This document shows positions 26,201 to 37,862 of a DNA stretch of 64,000 nt, in pieces. Position numbers and translations under genes: made by a program. Each line of letters opens with the position of its first letter. Within the stretch, counting starts at the first letter, position 1. This stretch comes from Setaria digitata. Its lineage: Eukaryota; Nematoda; Chromadorea; Rhabditida; Setariidae. Under the pieces are notes generated by a model. That model saw only the letters and a program-made list of their open reading frames with translations. It searched no databases and was not told the DNA's origin. The DNA is taken from positions 1 through 64,000 of the forward strand of contig RCAB01000136.1 in NCBI GenBank assembly GCA_003640385.1. The letters are read 5' to 3'.

Positions 26201-29200
26201 TGGAAAACTAAAATTTGTTGGAATTAATGAGTCCGTGTATTTAAGTTCTTTTGTCGCCTTTGAGGATAGAATATCAATTCATTTTATCTTTTTATCCAGG
26301 TTACAATGGATGATTGGCCAGAAAATCGAGTAAGCGATGGAAAATGGCATCAGATAACACTTGATTATTATAATAATGTAATTATTAAAGAAAATTATTA
26401 GGGGTTTGAGATTTCTACGGAAAGTTGTTCTCAGAAATTTTCCTTACTTGCAGTTTTCGAAACGATTAAGACTAAGAAACTTAAGAAATAGAAAGTAGAA
26501 TAGTAAGCAAATGAAAATATAAATCCTCGTTTCATTACTTCAGTGCAGAGATTTCAGAAACTCATTATATCGTTGGATGATTGTGATACTTACATTGCCA
26601 TGAAACACCACAATATTACCGGTTACCGGAAGTGTGCCGCTGAAGTTATCGCAAAATTACCAAAGAAGTTTGTCACTTGAAAAAAAAAAAATGCAAAAGA
26701 ATTTTACTCGAAAAAGATTTTTTTTTTTTTTTGTTTGGTTCATTCAAAAGCAGTTTTCATATTCACAGGAAGACAAAACTGAGAGTTAACATGAAATATC
26801 TACAGTGCTAAAACTTCTTACGAACTTTCTCTTAGATTTTGCTATTAAGGAAGTCAAGTTTTTCCGCCTTTTATCTTTTAATGAAAAAATAAACTATTTT
26901 TTTCAAAAAAAAAACAGATGTGAAGATCCGGCTGTGAATTGCTACCGATTCTTCGATCTTCCGGGTGTTGTAAGCCTTGGTGGTCGATCGGTAACTGTTG
27001 CTAAACAGAATTATATCAGTGGAATCGATGGTAATCGATATGGTTCAGCAAGAATTCAAGAACCGTTCATCGGTTGCATCTCAAATTTGACTCTTGATGG
27101 AACACTGGTGGATTTTTCGAAATTTGATGAGTTTGAAAAAGTTGGAGATTTACAACATGGTTGTAAACAAAAAAGAAATGACTGCGAAAAAAACCCGTGT
27201 CACAGTACAGCAATTTGTGAACCAGCGTGGGATGGACATCACTGTCGGTGTAAACATACAGCACATACCGACGGACCTTGTACCGATGAAGGTGAGAATT
27301 TTTTTAGCCAGTGGAACAAAAATTTTGTTTTAAATTTAAAACTTAAATTTCCAAATGATTCATTGTAACAGTCTTTTAGATACGCGGTGCTATTGTTATT
27401 TAGAAGCCGTCACTTATGTGAACAATTATGCATTCGGAAATATCTTTCTGTTCAGTTTTTTTCATTTTTTTTTTTGTGGTTTTTTTAAAGCTTTCCTTCA
27501 TACATATAGTAGTTATAAATTGATTTCATGGAATGATTCGCTTTTCAGAAGATTCTTTTGTTTCGCTTTATGACGAAGAATCGTTTGTTTTTTGGAATTT
27601 GCCGGATAATGTGAAATTCTACAATATGTCATTCGAATTTAGAACACGTTCGCGGGAGACGCAAGTTATTGCGACTGAATTTTCCAAGCGGTCGCAATTT
27701 ATCATTTTCTCGGTTTGCTTTTTTGACTTTTTTCCTAACACTATTTTAATTAATTTACTGAGATTCAACCTTTTGGCAACGATTTTGCGAAGGTTATCCT
27801 TGTTGCAAATTTTACTGAAATTTAAAATTATGCCATATAAACTGCTGAGAGGATTAGATATCTTTAATTTTTACATGGTAAACATATAAAGTTGCAGCAA
27901 TTCATATCTTTTTTGTTTAACATGTTACGGTGTAAATTCTTTCCTTGTAATTGAAGATAAGCCATGGCAAAGGATTGATCAGCATTGGCTCCGAGCAGAA
28001 TTTTTTATCATTTCCAAATTTTTCCGACGGGAATTTGAAAAGTCTTGCAATTATTGTTGAAAATCAAGCTGTACTTATTGTCATTGATCATCTTTATAAA
28101 AAGGTTTGCTTTTATGTCCTCGACTAGAATTTTGACGACGTCTTTTTCCAAACATTTTTTTCCGTCTTTTCCGTAGTTTGACTTGTGATAACAGATTTGA
28201 AACAGTAATTACTGTTTGCTCAAAAAGACTAATTAATTAGTCTATCTTTTCTTTTTATCTAAAATTGAAGCAGCAAGATTCCGATTTCTAAATCTTTCAA
28301 ATTTCAGCGTATCTCAGTTCAAAACGGTGATTTATACCGCGATATACGCAAAATTTATTCAGGATTAGCTCCATCGACTAGTTATCCACAAAGATTTGAA
28401 GGATGCCTTCGAAACTTTAAATTAAACGAACTACAGTTGAAATTAGCTGAAAATATGATGACGAGGCCTGGTTGTCAAGTATTAATTAATCATTTCTGTG
28501 TATGTGAGAAAATGGAAACAGTTCTTAATTCTGTAGCAAATTTGAATTTCTTCACTCATTTAACCATCATATTTGCTACTATATGTTCTTATTTCTTCAA
28601 AACATTCTAGAAACGTGGATTTTTCAATTTAGTTTTACAACTATTTTGTCCCCCTAGAAAACGATTATTTTAGGTACCGAATGGATGTAATTCACCGGAA
28701 GCCTGCCCATCGAACAGTATTTGTATTCGGGAGTGGGATCGGCATCGCTGCGAATGCAGTCCAGGTACTACCCAGTACTTCCATTCTTTTAATTTAAACA
28801 AAAGATTTTAGATAAGGCCGTAAAGAATGCTTTTTCATAATCCAGAACCAAAAATGGATTATTTTTAAAAGCTTACTTTGGAGCATACTTTATACAAGAA
28901 GAAATGGCTAACTTACTTTGGAATTTTATAGGTTTTATTGGTGACGGATGTGTAAATATATGTTCGTTGCCAAGTTTATGCAGTGGGGGAGGCGTTTGTC
29001 ATACAAAAAATAGTTCGAGAGGTTAGTTTTGGTTTGTTATATCATTTTCCATTCAAGACTGAATCGTTTCAATCTCTTTTTCCAGCTTTATTGAATTTTC
29101 AGTCCGGATATCGTTATTCAGTTCGGGCTTTTCCATCCTTTTTATTAATTTACTGATTGAAAAAATCCACGTCAGGGTACGAATGCACTTGCAATCGGGA

Positions 29201-32200
29201 ATTAAGTGGACCGAATTGTGAACGCAAAGCTGCAATGCAAATATGCCCAAAAGGATGGTACGGTACGTTTCCGAAATGCAAACAGTGTTCCTGTGATATC
29301 AGGAAAGGTTTCCTTGAACAGTGCAATACCAAAACTGGCGAATGTTACTGCAAGGTTATTTTGTTATCTTAATAAAAGCAGTTAAAATGACAAGTGCTTG
29401 TTATTAATTTCGTTTTTTTTTTTTTTTTATAATTCTCAAATTTTTTCATTATTACTTTCAATAACAAGGAAATGCTTTGTTTATAAGTTGCAAAGTGAGC
29501 ATATCAAGCAAGAAGTTATTGTTTTATAGAGTGGCACCTATTATTCGAGTGATGAATGCATATCGTGTGAGTGCGGTTATGGTTCCTCAGGTTCAACTTG
29601 TACTTCGAAAGGTCAGTGTCAATGTACCGGCGAAGCAGTCGGTCGTCGATGTGACCGGTGCCCTAGTTCGGATGAAATTTTGGATCAAAAAACTTTAAAA
29701 TGTTTGAAAATTAAGAATAGATGCCCGTCAAACATTGAATACGGTATCCAATGGCCAACTACTATAATTGGAGCAACTGCGAGACAAGTAATATGTTTTT
29801 CCTAAAAATTGCCCAGTTTTCATATACCTGGTTAAATAATCATGGATTATCAAACTCACATAAGCATGCAACTTATAGAAAGACTATTTAGAGATTACAT
29901 TGATTTTTTCTGGAATGCCACATAAGAAAAAAAAAAAAAATTACGCTATTAATTTAATTATCTTCAAAAGATTCCTGCAATTTATAAATTTCACATTAGT
30001 TTTTAAGCTTTCAATTCTGGTAACATTTATAGTGGTGATTTGTTTTAGAGTTGCCCAAATGGTGAAGTAGGTTTAGTTTTACGGAAGTGTCTGAGAAGCA
30101 CCTACTGGGATCAAGTCAACAGCTATAACTGTACTCTTGCTGCTTTTACCAAGGTAACCAATTGTTTTTCTGAACAGGCATAGTGCTGTGCTTCACTTTT
30201 CCTTAAAAAACTCCAAATCTTTATGTTTGAATCTAATACCATCGAATTTTCTTGTATACAGCTTCCAGCTTATATGCTATAACTTAACTTTTTAGCTAGA
30301 TTCAAGTGATCGTATGAAGCTTGCACATAGACTGTCAAATGCAACAGCTAGTGTGCTGCGTTTGAAAGGTATTAATGTTGCTATTGCGAGAAGAGCTCTG
30401 AAACGACTGATCGGAGAAGAGCTTACCGAAAATGATTCGCCGAATAATCACCTGAAGTTCGCATTTTATTTCAAAAATTTCAAAAGGGACTTTAAATATC
30501 ACGGAAGCTTTATATGATGTAAAACAGATTTTTCCCATTATAATTGCTACTTGCAGGTCGACAGATTTTACCAATAATTTATTGAAAGTAGCAGATAGTT
30601 TACTGGGAATAAAAGACTATCCAAACAATGCTCAATTAATTCGTCTTTTCAATGATTATGGCATCCATGTAGCCAACATCCATCAACACCATCCATATCT
30701 CAAGCCTTTTATGTTTTGCGGACAAAATATGGGTCAACCTTTTCATTTTTTTTTTTTTCTTAAATTAAATCAGAGATTCGAACGAATAAATAGAACAAAC
30801 AATAGACGCTAACTGCACAAGCATCTTTTAAAACCATTCCACTTTTTTTCTTCAATTTGTACTCACGACATTATCCGACGATACTTCAACTTATTGATTG
30901 TTGGATAATCGTTCTAGTATTTAAATAGTAATATAGGTAAGAAATTTTTGTTTATAATTAGATAATTTCCATTTTCAAGAAGCTCTTTCTTTATTGTTCT
31001 ATAAAGAAGGTAGCACACAACTTATTGAGGGATCCTCTTTTGGCATAGCACATTATACATCTTCAGTAGAATGAAGCATTTTTTTTGCAGTGGCTTCTTT
31101 TATGCATTAACAGATGAGTTTTTTATATTATCGATGGGATTTAACGTAATTAATTATAGTATTCGCAGTAGATGATATGCCTGTTGATGGAGGTCGAGTA
31201 TTGCCGAAGTTCCGGAATTTTGTAGACGAACGCAAGGAAAATTTCCGGGATATCCAGATAAAGCTTCTATGCGAAGATACAGTGTCTTATCCTGGAAAAG
31301 TGATATCTTATAGCATGTTTAATATTGACCTTTTCCATTCCAAAGCTCCGATCGTCACTGTTTACTACAACGCTACTTGTGCCATTCAAGTACTCTTCCC
31401 GGTTAACGAAGAAGCTTGGAAATATCCAGAATGCGCAACTGTCGAAAATGCACCAGAGAATGGCAAATGGTCCAAAAAAACGAAAAATTGGCAGCATGGA
31501 AATTTGGCACCAGCAACAAATGTATTCTTAGAATGGTCTGCAAAAAGAACAGCATTAGTAGGACTCAACCGTACACATGCTATTTGTAATTTCGAAAGAT
31601 CCGGTATTTACACAATCCTTATTCGGCCAGATCATGGAGCTCTGGTAAATGAAATTTTTAGAAATATATATATAATGAAAAATTGCTTTTTCTTAAAAAA
31701 AAACAATGAAAACAGTCATCTGTTCAGAAGTTTTCAGTGATAAATTTTTCTTTTTCACTTTTCCTTAAATCCAAAAATTTTGATGAACAGCCTTTGCAGA
31801 TCCGTTTCATACCTTCTAAAACAATACCTTATGCTGGATCGCTGTGTGTAATATTTGCCCTTGTTCTGCTTTTGCTATCGGCGATCCGAACTCTTTACCG
31901 ACCTTGTCTTCGCTTAAGGCTTATTCGATTTGGTTTTATTCTTATGTTTGTACTTGATGTGATCGCTATTTTCTTGGTTCATCGACTTCAACCTAGCATT
32001 GTATGCAAAATTTTTTCATTCAATTTCTTTTTAATCCTGGATCAGATTTTGAAGTTTCAAGTTTGATTTTGGATTCAAAACCATTACTTAATCTTCCAAA
32101 ATTTGTATATCCTTCAAAATAATATTGTATTTAGATGTCTTTCAGTGCTAGACATTTAAAAATTGCTGTGCATAGATCTGCAGCTCACTTTACAGATAGC

Positions 32201-35200
32201 AGTCTATTTCTTTTCCCTTCATTTTCGGTAACATTCTAATACTAATTTTTTATTCAACTTGTTAAGACAGGAGCTAAATTATTTTTTCAGGTATTTTGTC
32301 TTGCACGGAATACGATTATAAGTTTATGCACTTCAGCAGTATTTGGATGGCTTTTTATGTATTCCTTCCATATTTATCGACTTCTTGCAACAGGAGGGAT
32401 AAAATCAATGTAAGTTTTAAACTGCTTCAGCCATTATTTTTCAATATTATCATCCCCTAGAAAATGAAGTGGATGTCGAATTCGACTTTTAAGTAATTCC
32501 CATTACTAAAATTATTAGGAAACCAACTCATATTTTTATACACTTATTTGCTTGCTCAAGAAATTTCTGCTATCTTCAAATCGATCTTTTCAGTTACTGG
32601 ATGATAATACTATCTTCTGTAATCATTCCGATGTTGTTATCATTGACAGCCTTCTTTTTTGCCCCAGGATGCTCACTTTCACCAAGCCAGCCTTTTTTCT
32701 GGATTCTCTTGACTCCAGTTTCGCTTTATATACTGGTAATTCGCCTTTCAAAATTTACTCCACTAACTTTGTTATCTATCCTCTTTGTCCCTTTCCATTC
32801 AACATTCTATTCAGCCTCCACTTTTTCACTCGGTTTGCAATATCCAGTTAAATAGTTGTGAAATGTCTAATACTTTTAACAGATTTTCGAGCATTTAGCT
32901 TTCACCACCCCAAATTCGTTGTAAAAAACAATGAAAAACTGGTGGGCCTTTATGAATAGAACGTTGCATAATAAAATAATCATTTACAATAGGGACATCT
33001 AATCAATAAGATATAGATTTGTTCAGTAGCATAGTAAGCACAAGGAATGAATGGCAGAAAGTTTGGGTTACTTTCAGGAAATTCAAACTTTTGTTGCCAT
33101 TGACATTGTTCGAAATGTTGCAATCATGCATTACGACTGTGAACAATAAATATTTCAGAATTATTACTTTCACTTATTTTCATGTCTTCGATTTCTTCAT
33201 AGCGATTTTTTGGCTCAATTAAATAGCCCCTTTTCAAAATTGTAGTTTCTTACTTTTAATGCTAACTTAAATTTATTTAACATAGAAACAAAATTCTTTT
33301 GACTGTGAATTTTATAATATAACCAATAATAAAAGAATTTCAGTTCAATTTTTACGCATTTTCAACAGCTCTTCTAATATCATTTGGTAAACAATTCGAC
33401 TATATGGTCACTGAATATTCAATTCGAACAACACTTTATTTGCACGTTATCCTGGTTTGTTTAAATTTTTTAGAAATCCTGTTATATATTTCCAAAATAT
33501 TTTCTTGTCAATCGCAAATGATTTGGTAATGGATGGAATAACGCTGAAGTGATATTCTTGATTGCAATAACCCGAAATTTGTTGACATCTGATAAATGGG
33601 ATGCATAAAATTTTCCCGTTGTCCCATTTTTCTTTCCATAGAATTGTTCATTCCAATGAAGATTTTTCGGTAGTTGTCTAGTAGAATTTTTTTCACCTTC
33701 ACCTTTTTTGGAATCTATAATCTTACTCATTTAAATAAAAGAAGAAATGAAAACTGAATGAAACTTTCAACTGGGTCGAGAAATGAAAGAAAGAAACGCC
33801 TTATGTAATTTGTCAGGTGAAAACTTCAATTCTGGAGCACATTTAGTAATAGAACAGCAATATTCTTCTCTTCAGTGGAAAAAAAAATGAGCAAGAAAAC
33901 ATGTTTTTTTTTTTTCAGACAGTATTATGCGCATTTTATAATTCTTTCGGTCTTTACATACTAATGGATCATGCTGATAACCCACTTTATGAAATTGCTT
34001 TCAATTCAACATTGGTCTTCGTCGCTACATATATTTTCTTATGGACAAATTATTTTGGTCCAAAAGTGATTACTTATTACTGCAACAAAGAGTCATGTTT
34101 CGAGAGAAAAGAAGAGAACTTCGACAATATCTTTCATGCCATTAACAATAAATTAGGAAATTCCCTATAGTTTTTAATTGTAATGCAGTGGTTTGAAGAA
34201 ATCAGCCGTTAAATTTCTTTATGTAGAAGTTTTTTTCTTTTTTTTTTCTTAATTTTTTTTCAAAAATAACTTGGTGGTACTAGCCTCATGGAGCTCTTAA
34301 ATAATTCCATCATGCTAAATCTAGTATGCAGTTCTAAAAGAAACGCATAAATAGCTGAAAAAATTGCATGAACAGGTGTATCAAAAACCGAACCTAATAG
34401 TACTCTTTTTTTTTCCCTAAATGCCTCTCTCGTGTGTGGATTATGATCCAATATTATAACATCTCATATTAAAATATAAATGCAAAAACGATTCTAGGTA
34501 TTAGGTGGAATTAGATCATGTGAAATTTTGCTAACATGAAATCTGAAATATACTAATCTAATAAAAATTAAAAGCTGTCCATTTCCAGCACTAGAGCTGC
34601 TTGCTATGTGACAAAAATTCTGCAGCTCTAGCTTCTGTTTGTACTGTATTAATAGAGCTGGGAATTTCATTATTGAAACTAAGAAGTCTAATTCAATGTA
34701 AATTTTTCCTATTATTTTCAGCAAAGTATTCGTTATGAAAATGGCCTGTGGATGAATAATTTGCCAAAAAGTGCAGAAGAAGTTGCGGATCCTCAATGTC
34801 AAACTCCACTCTTGATACAGTCATCGAATACAGGTTGAAGTTTATTACCAATGTTGCAAGAACTTCAGTTTTATTCTTTTTTATTCAAAATTTTGTTGGT
34901 ATACAAAGATATGATTTCTCAAAGGTTTTAAAATACTCAAAGCAATTGAAGACGCCGAATTAAATGGAAACTGCTTGAATGGATGGATGCCTGATATCAT
35001 ACCTTCGGCAACTTGCATACATCAGGAATCTCTCCATAATATGCCACCTCCAAAAATCTTGAGTCCACCGATGAAAGTTCTTCATCATGAAATATATTCA
35101 AGTGCGGAAGGAATTGCTTTACTTTATCAAGATAACGTTTCAAGCAATGATATAGGTCACATTTATGATACTTATTCTAGTAAGCATAATTATCCATCGT

Positions 35201-35217
35201 TTACTTTTAGTCGTTAA
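12591..35217 (+). CDS. fmi-1: Flamingo/CELSR-type seven-pass cadherin (adhesion GPCR)
   Basis: Homophilic adhesion receptor of the Flamingo/CELSR family, known to guide axons and set planar polarity. The predicted protein is 2,633 aa, close to the usual nematode size. It begins with a hydrophobic signal segment ([14 protein letters not shown]). Exons: 12591-13234, 14580-14763, 15356-15634, 16012-16102, 16193-16392, 16619-16855, 17024-17275, 17817-18078, 18288-18449, 19816-20050, 20243-20504, 20763-20860, 20990-21133, 21399-21538, 21661-21922, 22256-22415, 22674-22755, 24046-24174, 25551-25779, 26024-26150, 26300-26377, 26549-26667, 26918-27291, 27549-27712, 27957-28103, 28308-28478, 28674-28764, 28932-29021, 29176-29354, 29530-29787, 30049-30153, 30296-30456, 30557-30732, 31169-31644, 31791-32000, 32291-32409, 32594-32735, 33344-33454, 33919-34065, 34722-34833, 34925-35217. 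Every junction keeps frame and the total is a multiple of three. Module details are in the four entries below. Least certain are the junctions at 16012, 26549 and 34065. Confidence 0.94.
13070..21538 (+). other. CELSR cadherin-repeat block (eight clear repeats plus a degenerate ninth)
   Basis: Residues about 160-1060 of the CELSR protein. Inter-repeat calcium motifs can be read at the repeat ends: DVQDNAPIF (14697), DVNDNAPVF (15602), DINDHKPHF (16378/16619), DINDNAPYF (17091), DVNTAPVF (17938), [10 protein letters not shown] (18443/19816), DVNDNAPQF (20321) and DVNDNRPQL (21030). LDRE motifs occur in most repeats. The third and fifth linkers depart from DxNDNAPxF. The ninth repeat (21043 onward) lacks the usual motifs, as is common for the membrane-proximal repeat of this family. 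The large introns at 13235-14579 and 18450-19815 show no further exons. Confidence 0.88.
21661..29787 (+). other. CELSR EGF / laminin-G / laminin-EGF block
   Basis: Residues about 1064-1950. A family-specific stretch follows the cadherins. Cys-rich EGF-like exons lie at 22320-22755, 24046-24174 (CQHQGVCLP...CDCPPQWTG) and 25551-25640. The first laminin-G domain runs from about 25700 to 27160 ([13 protein letters not shown]...DGVLLFAGN...[14 protein letters not shown]...[10 protein letters not shown]). EGF follows at 27170-27291, the second laminin-G at 27549-28478 and two short EGFs at 28674-29021. At 29176-29700 lies a laminin-type EGF segment rich in Cys (CKQCSCD...CYCK...CECGYGSSG...[16 protein letters not shown]). 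The order matches Flamingo/CELSR. Two introns of about 1.3 kb (22756-24045 and 24175-25550) hold no recognisable exon. Confidence 0.85.
23229..23275. repeat. (AT)n microsatellite
   Basis: About 23 uninterrupted AT dinucleotides inside the CELSR intron 22756-24045. Confidence 0.95.
30049..34065 (+). other. CELSR hormone-receptor-like, GAIN/GPS and seven-helix region
   Basis: Residues about 1951-2499. The HormR-like part ([15 protein letters not shown]) is followed by an alpha-helical GAIN segment (30296-30732) and the GAIN beta/GPS exon 31169-31644. At the GPS the sequence reads [17 protein letters not shown], so the canonical second Cys and the His-Leu-Thr cleavage triad are absent. Seven hydrophobic helices follow: TM1-TM2 in 31791-32000, TM3 in 32291-32409, TM4-TM5 in 32594-32735 continuing into 33344, TM6 across 33344-33454/33919, and TM7 in 33919-34065. 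The conserved extracellular Cys pair is present (VFCLA before TM3, APGCS in loop 2). Confidence 0.87.
34066..35217 (+). other. CELSR cytoplasmic tail exons and alternative short end
   Basis: Exons 34722-34833 and 34925-35217 open only in the frame that joins a phase-0 donor at 34066, giving a tail of about 134 aa that ends SFTFSR. If that donor is skipped, the TM7 exon reads on in frame for 34 more codons to a TAG at 34168, giving a different short tail. Neither end looks like a PDZ ligand. The long-tail model is preferred because its phases and open frame agree. Confidence 0.6.
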
Positions 35218-37843
35218 TACTGTTTAGTATGTGATAGATATTGTTTACTAATGTCGGGTTACTATTGCTAATATCGTGAAGCTTTAAAGAATTTTTGAAA
35301 GTTATGCTTCCAGATTGTTCACTAAATATATTTAATGAATTTGTACAAAGCACTGATTGTTTTACTTGATAGAAATTTTTGGCTCTTTCTCTTTCGATGT
35401 ATTATTGCATGCAAAATATTTCTGATTACATTATATTTGCAATACAAGATAGGAACAGGTGTTATAAAAAACGTATATAATTAATATAAAGAAGATTGTA
35501 AATATTTTTCAAATGCAAATCAAATAATTTTGTAAGATTAAAAACTATAGCAAACGTACAAGGAAGGTGTAAAAAAAAAACATATGCAGTGCACAGCGCA
35601 TTCCTGTCCCTTCAAGTGATGGGAAAGTTGTTCTGTTTTTTCATTTTTCATTAATATAAGAAAAATTAATTTTCATATATACAGCATTGCTTTTTCTTTT
35701 TTTTTTTTTGTTTTGAAATATTTATTTATCAGATTTTTTCTTTTTTTTTTTTCAATCTTGGAAGATTCTCTGTTATGACATTTTTTAATTGTTGTTGTAA
35801 GAAAAAAACGATAAATTTCCTCCAGATAATTGCAGTTTTACAAGCATTAGCGATTATGGAGCATTCAGCATGACAATGTAATATCATGTAATATTGAAAG
35901 TACCAGAAGATTTCCTGAACAAAACTAGATATAAGAAGGTTCCTGAACGCATTGCGCATATCAATGCCAAGTGCCAAAAGAATGAGCTTAATTTTCAATT
36001 CCTATCATGAAGGTGATCATTTGAACGATCCAATCTCTTACTCTGCAGCGATTTTTTGTTTGAGTTGACATGAATGGCGGTGTCAGTTTATACTTTCGGT
36101 TGCAACTGTGTTGTAACAGTGAGTAGTGCTGCATGTGTTTTCATTCAAATAAATGTTTCCGTGTTTTGGGTATCGAGTCTGTATTTGAGCGTATTTGTGT
36201 CATTAGAATTTAAATCATTCATCATGAAGTGATTAGAAATCGTTTAAAAATATTTGAAGAAAAAAAAAAAAAAGGAAAAAAGGAAAAAATATTTATCGCA
36301 ATACTTTAAATAGACCATTAAGTGGAAGGAAATGAAAGAAAGACATTGATTCTTCTGTTTTCTATGTCAATACTGTTATGCCATTCAGGGGTGATAAATT
36401 CATCATTTTCAAACGCAAGTATATATTTTCTCTACAGTTCAGCAGAATGGATCTCACTTAAGGCTATCTACAATTCTTCTCCTTTCGATTTCGAGTCATC
36501 CAGAATCCATCTCATTTTATGCTGTTCAAGATCCATCTTAGAAAATATCATCTCTGTTAGTTCTTCTGGCTGATTAAAGAGGCTGTTGGCATCGGCATAC
36601 TCGATCATCTCAAATAATTAAGTAACTATCGTCTAACTTCACTATACATTTTTTTTTTATTTCTTAATTTAGTTAAACCATTATTTTGAAAAGAATCACA
36701 TTTTAGAAGTATTATTAAACACATCTGGCATTTTCAGTTTACAAAGAACTTCACTGCCTTTCATTGAAAAGTACATTGAGAATTTTCGTGTTTCTTTGGT
36801 GAATAGCAAGCCGAGTTAACGAATACTAAGAAGCAGGAAAAGTTCTGAAAATTAAAGATTTGGTTGAGTGTCAAGTGAAAATTTATTTGAACAGCATCAG
36901 TTCCGAAAGATTAACATACATAGCTACTAATAAATGATAAATTTGATGTCTTTATCGTAAAACAATAGGCAGAATAATTTGAATTAGTATGTTTAATTTC
37001 TTTAAAATTAATAAATTATCTTGCTAAGATTGATTGAAGCAAATTTTCTTTCTGGATCATGAAATCATGTTTATCAGACCGTTATCAAGCTTTTGTAGCA
37101 TTTAAATGATTAAACCTAGAAACACTTCGCGGGTAAATTTAAATTAAATCAAATGAAAGCAAAAAGAAACTTTATATTGTGGAAATTATTGTGGCTTTTT
37201 CTCCCTTCAGTATTCACATTAACTAAGAAACAGAATTAGGATCTACTGAACAGATTTGATGACTCTGAATCATTCTACAGAAAAAAGAACAAAAATATTG
37301 CCATCTATTTTCTACATAATTTCAACTAAAAACCTTAACTGTATAAACTCCATTTTTGTTTCTCGTTGCTTATTTAAGATTTAAATATTAATCAGATCAG
37401 TTCTGTATCAGTCGGTTTCCCAACAAAATGTCACAACAGTTACCTTTTTCTACAGCGTTGTATTTTTAGTACATTTGCTTTATCTTGTATAGTGAATGCC
37501 GATACATTGTTCTGTTATTAATTTACTAATTATGACACTGCTTTAAGGATTCATCAGAGTTAGTTTAAATTAAACCACCCGGTAAAGACCCATATACTCA
37601 TTATTATTTTCGAGATATTTAAAACTTTAATATACACCAGAAAATCAACCAAAAACTATCTGTCATTAAAACATCCGACATTTCGGCTCTAGATGTTGCA
37701 ACCAATTTTTTGCGTTTTAATTTACCCACTTAGTAATGAAAATTGAATATAATTTTTTCTTTTTGCATATTCTCTTATTTTTCTGCAAAAAGTGTTTTCG
37801 AATTATTTTTTCTTGCATTCTAGAATGAATTATTAGCTTTTTC
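35218..37843. other. Spacer between CELSR and secreted-protein gene (2.6 kb)
   Basis: No convincing exon on either strand. It should contain the CELSR 3' UTR; an AATAAA lies near 36149. Several T and A runs are present (35697-35710, 35739-35752, 36260-36273). An 83-codon open frame at 36322-36573 lacks splice context and family features and is not called. Confidence 0.6.
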
Positions 37844-37845
37844 AG
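37844..37845 (+). promoter_or_regulatory. Candidate trans-splice acceptor before secreted-protein gene
   Basis: The strong acceptor gctttttcag ends at 37845, 17 nt before the ATG at 37863, with no exon upstream that would need it. It is best read as a spliced-leader site and supports this start. Confidence 0.55.
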
Positions 37846-37862
37846 AATATTTGAAGGAACAA

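Noticed and set aside
35729..35998. Minus-strand open frame of 89 codons ending in a poly-Lys run
   Set aside because: The Lys run is a poly-T tract read backwards; no gene structure around it.
36322..36573. 83-codon open frame in the CELSR downstream spacer
   Set aside because: No splice or leader acceptor, no family resemblance, and composition like the surrounding spacer.
37851..37862. Start of the secreted-protein frame at a TTG four codons upstream
   Set aside because: TTG starts are not credible in a eukaryotic nuclear gene, and the ATG at 37863 leads straight into a signal peptide.
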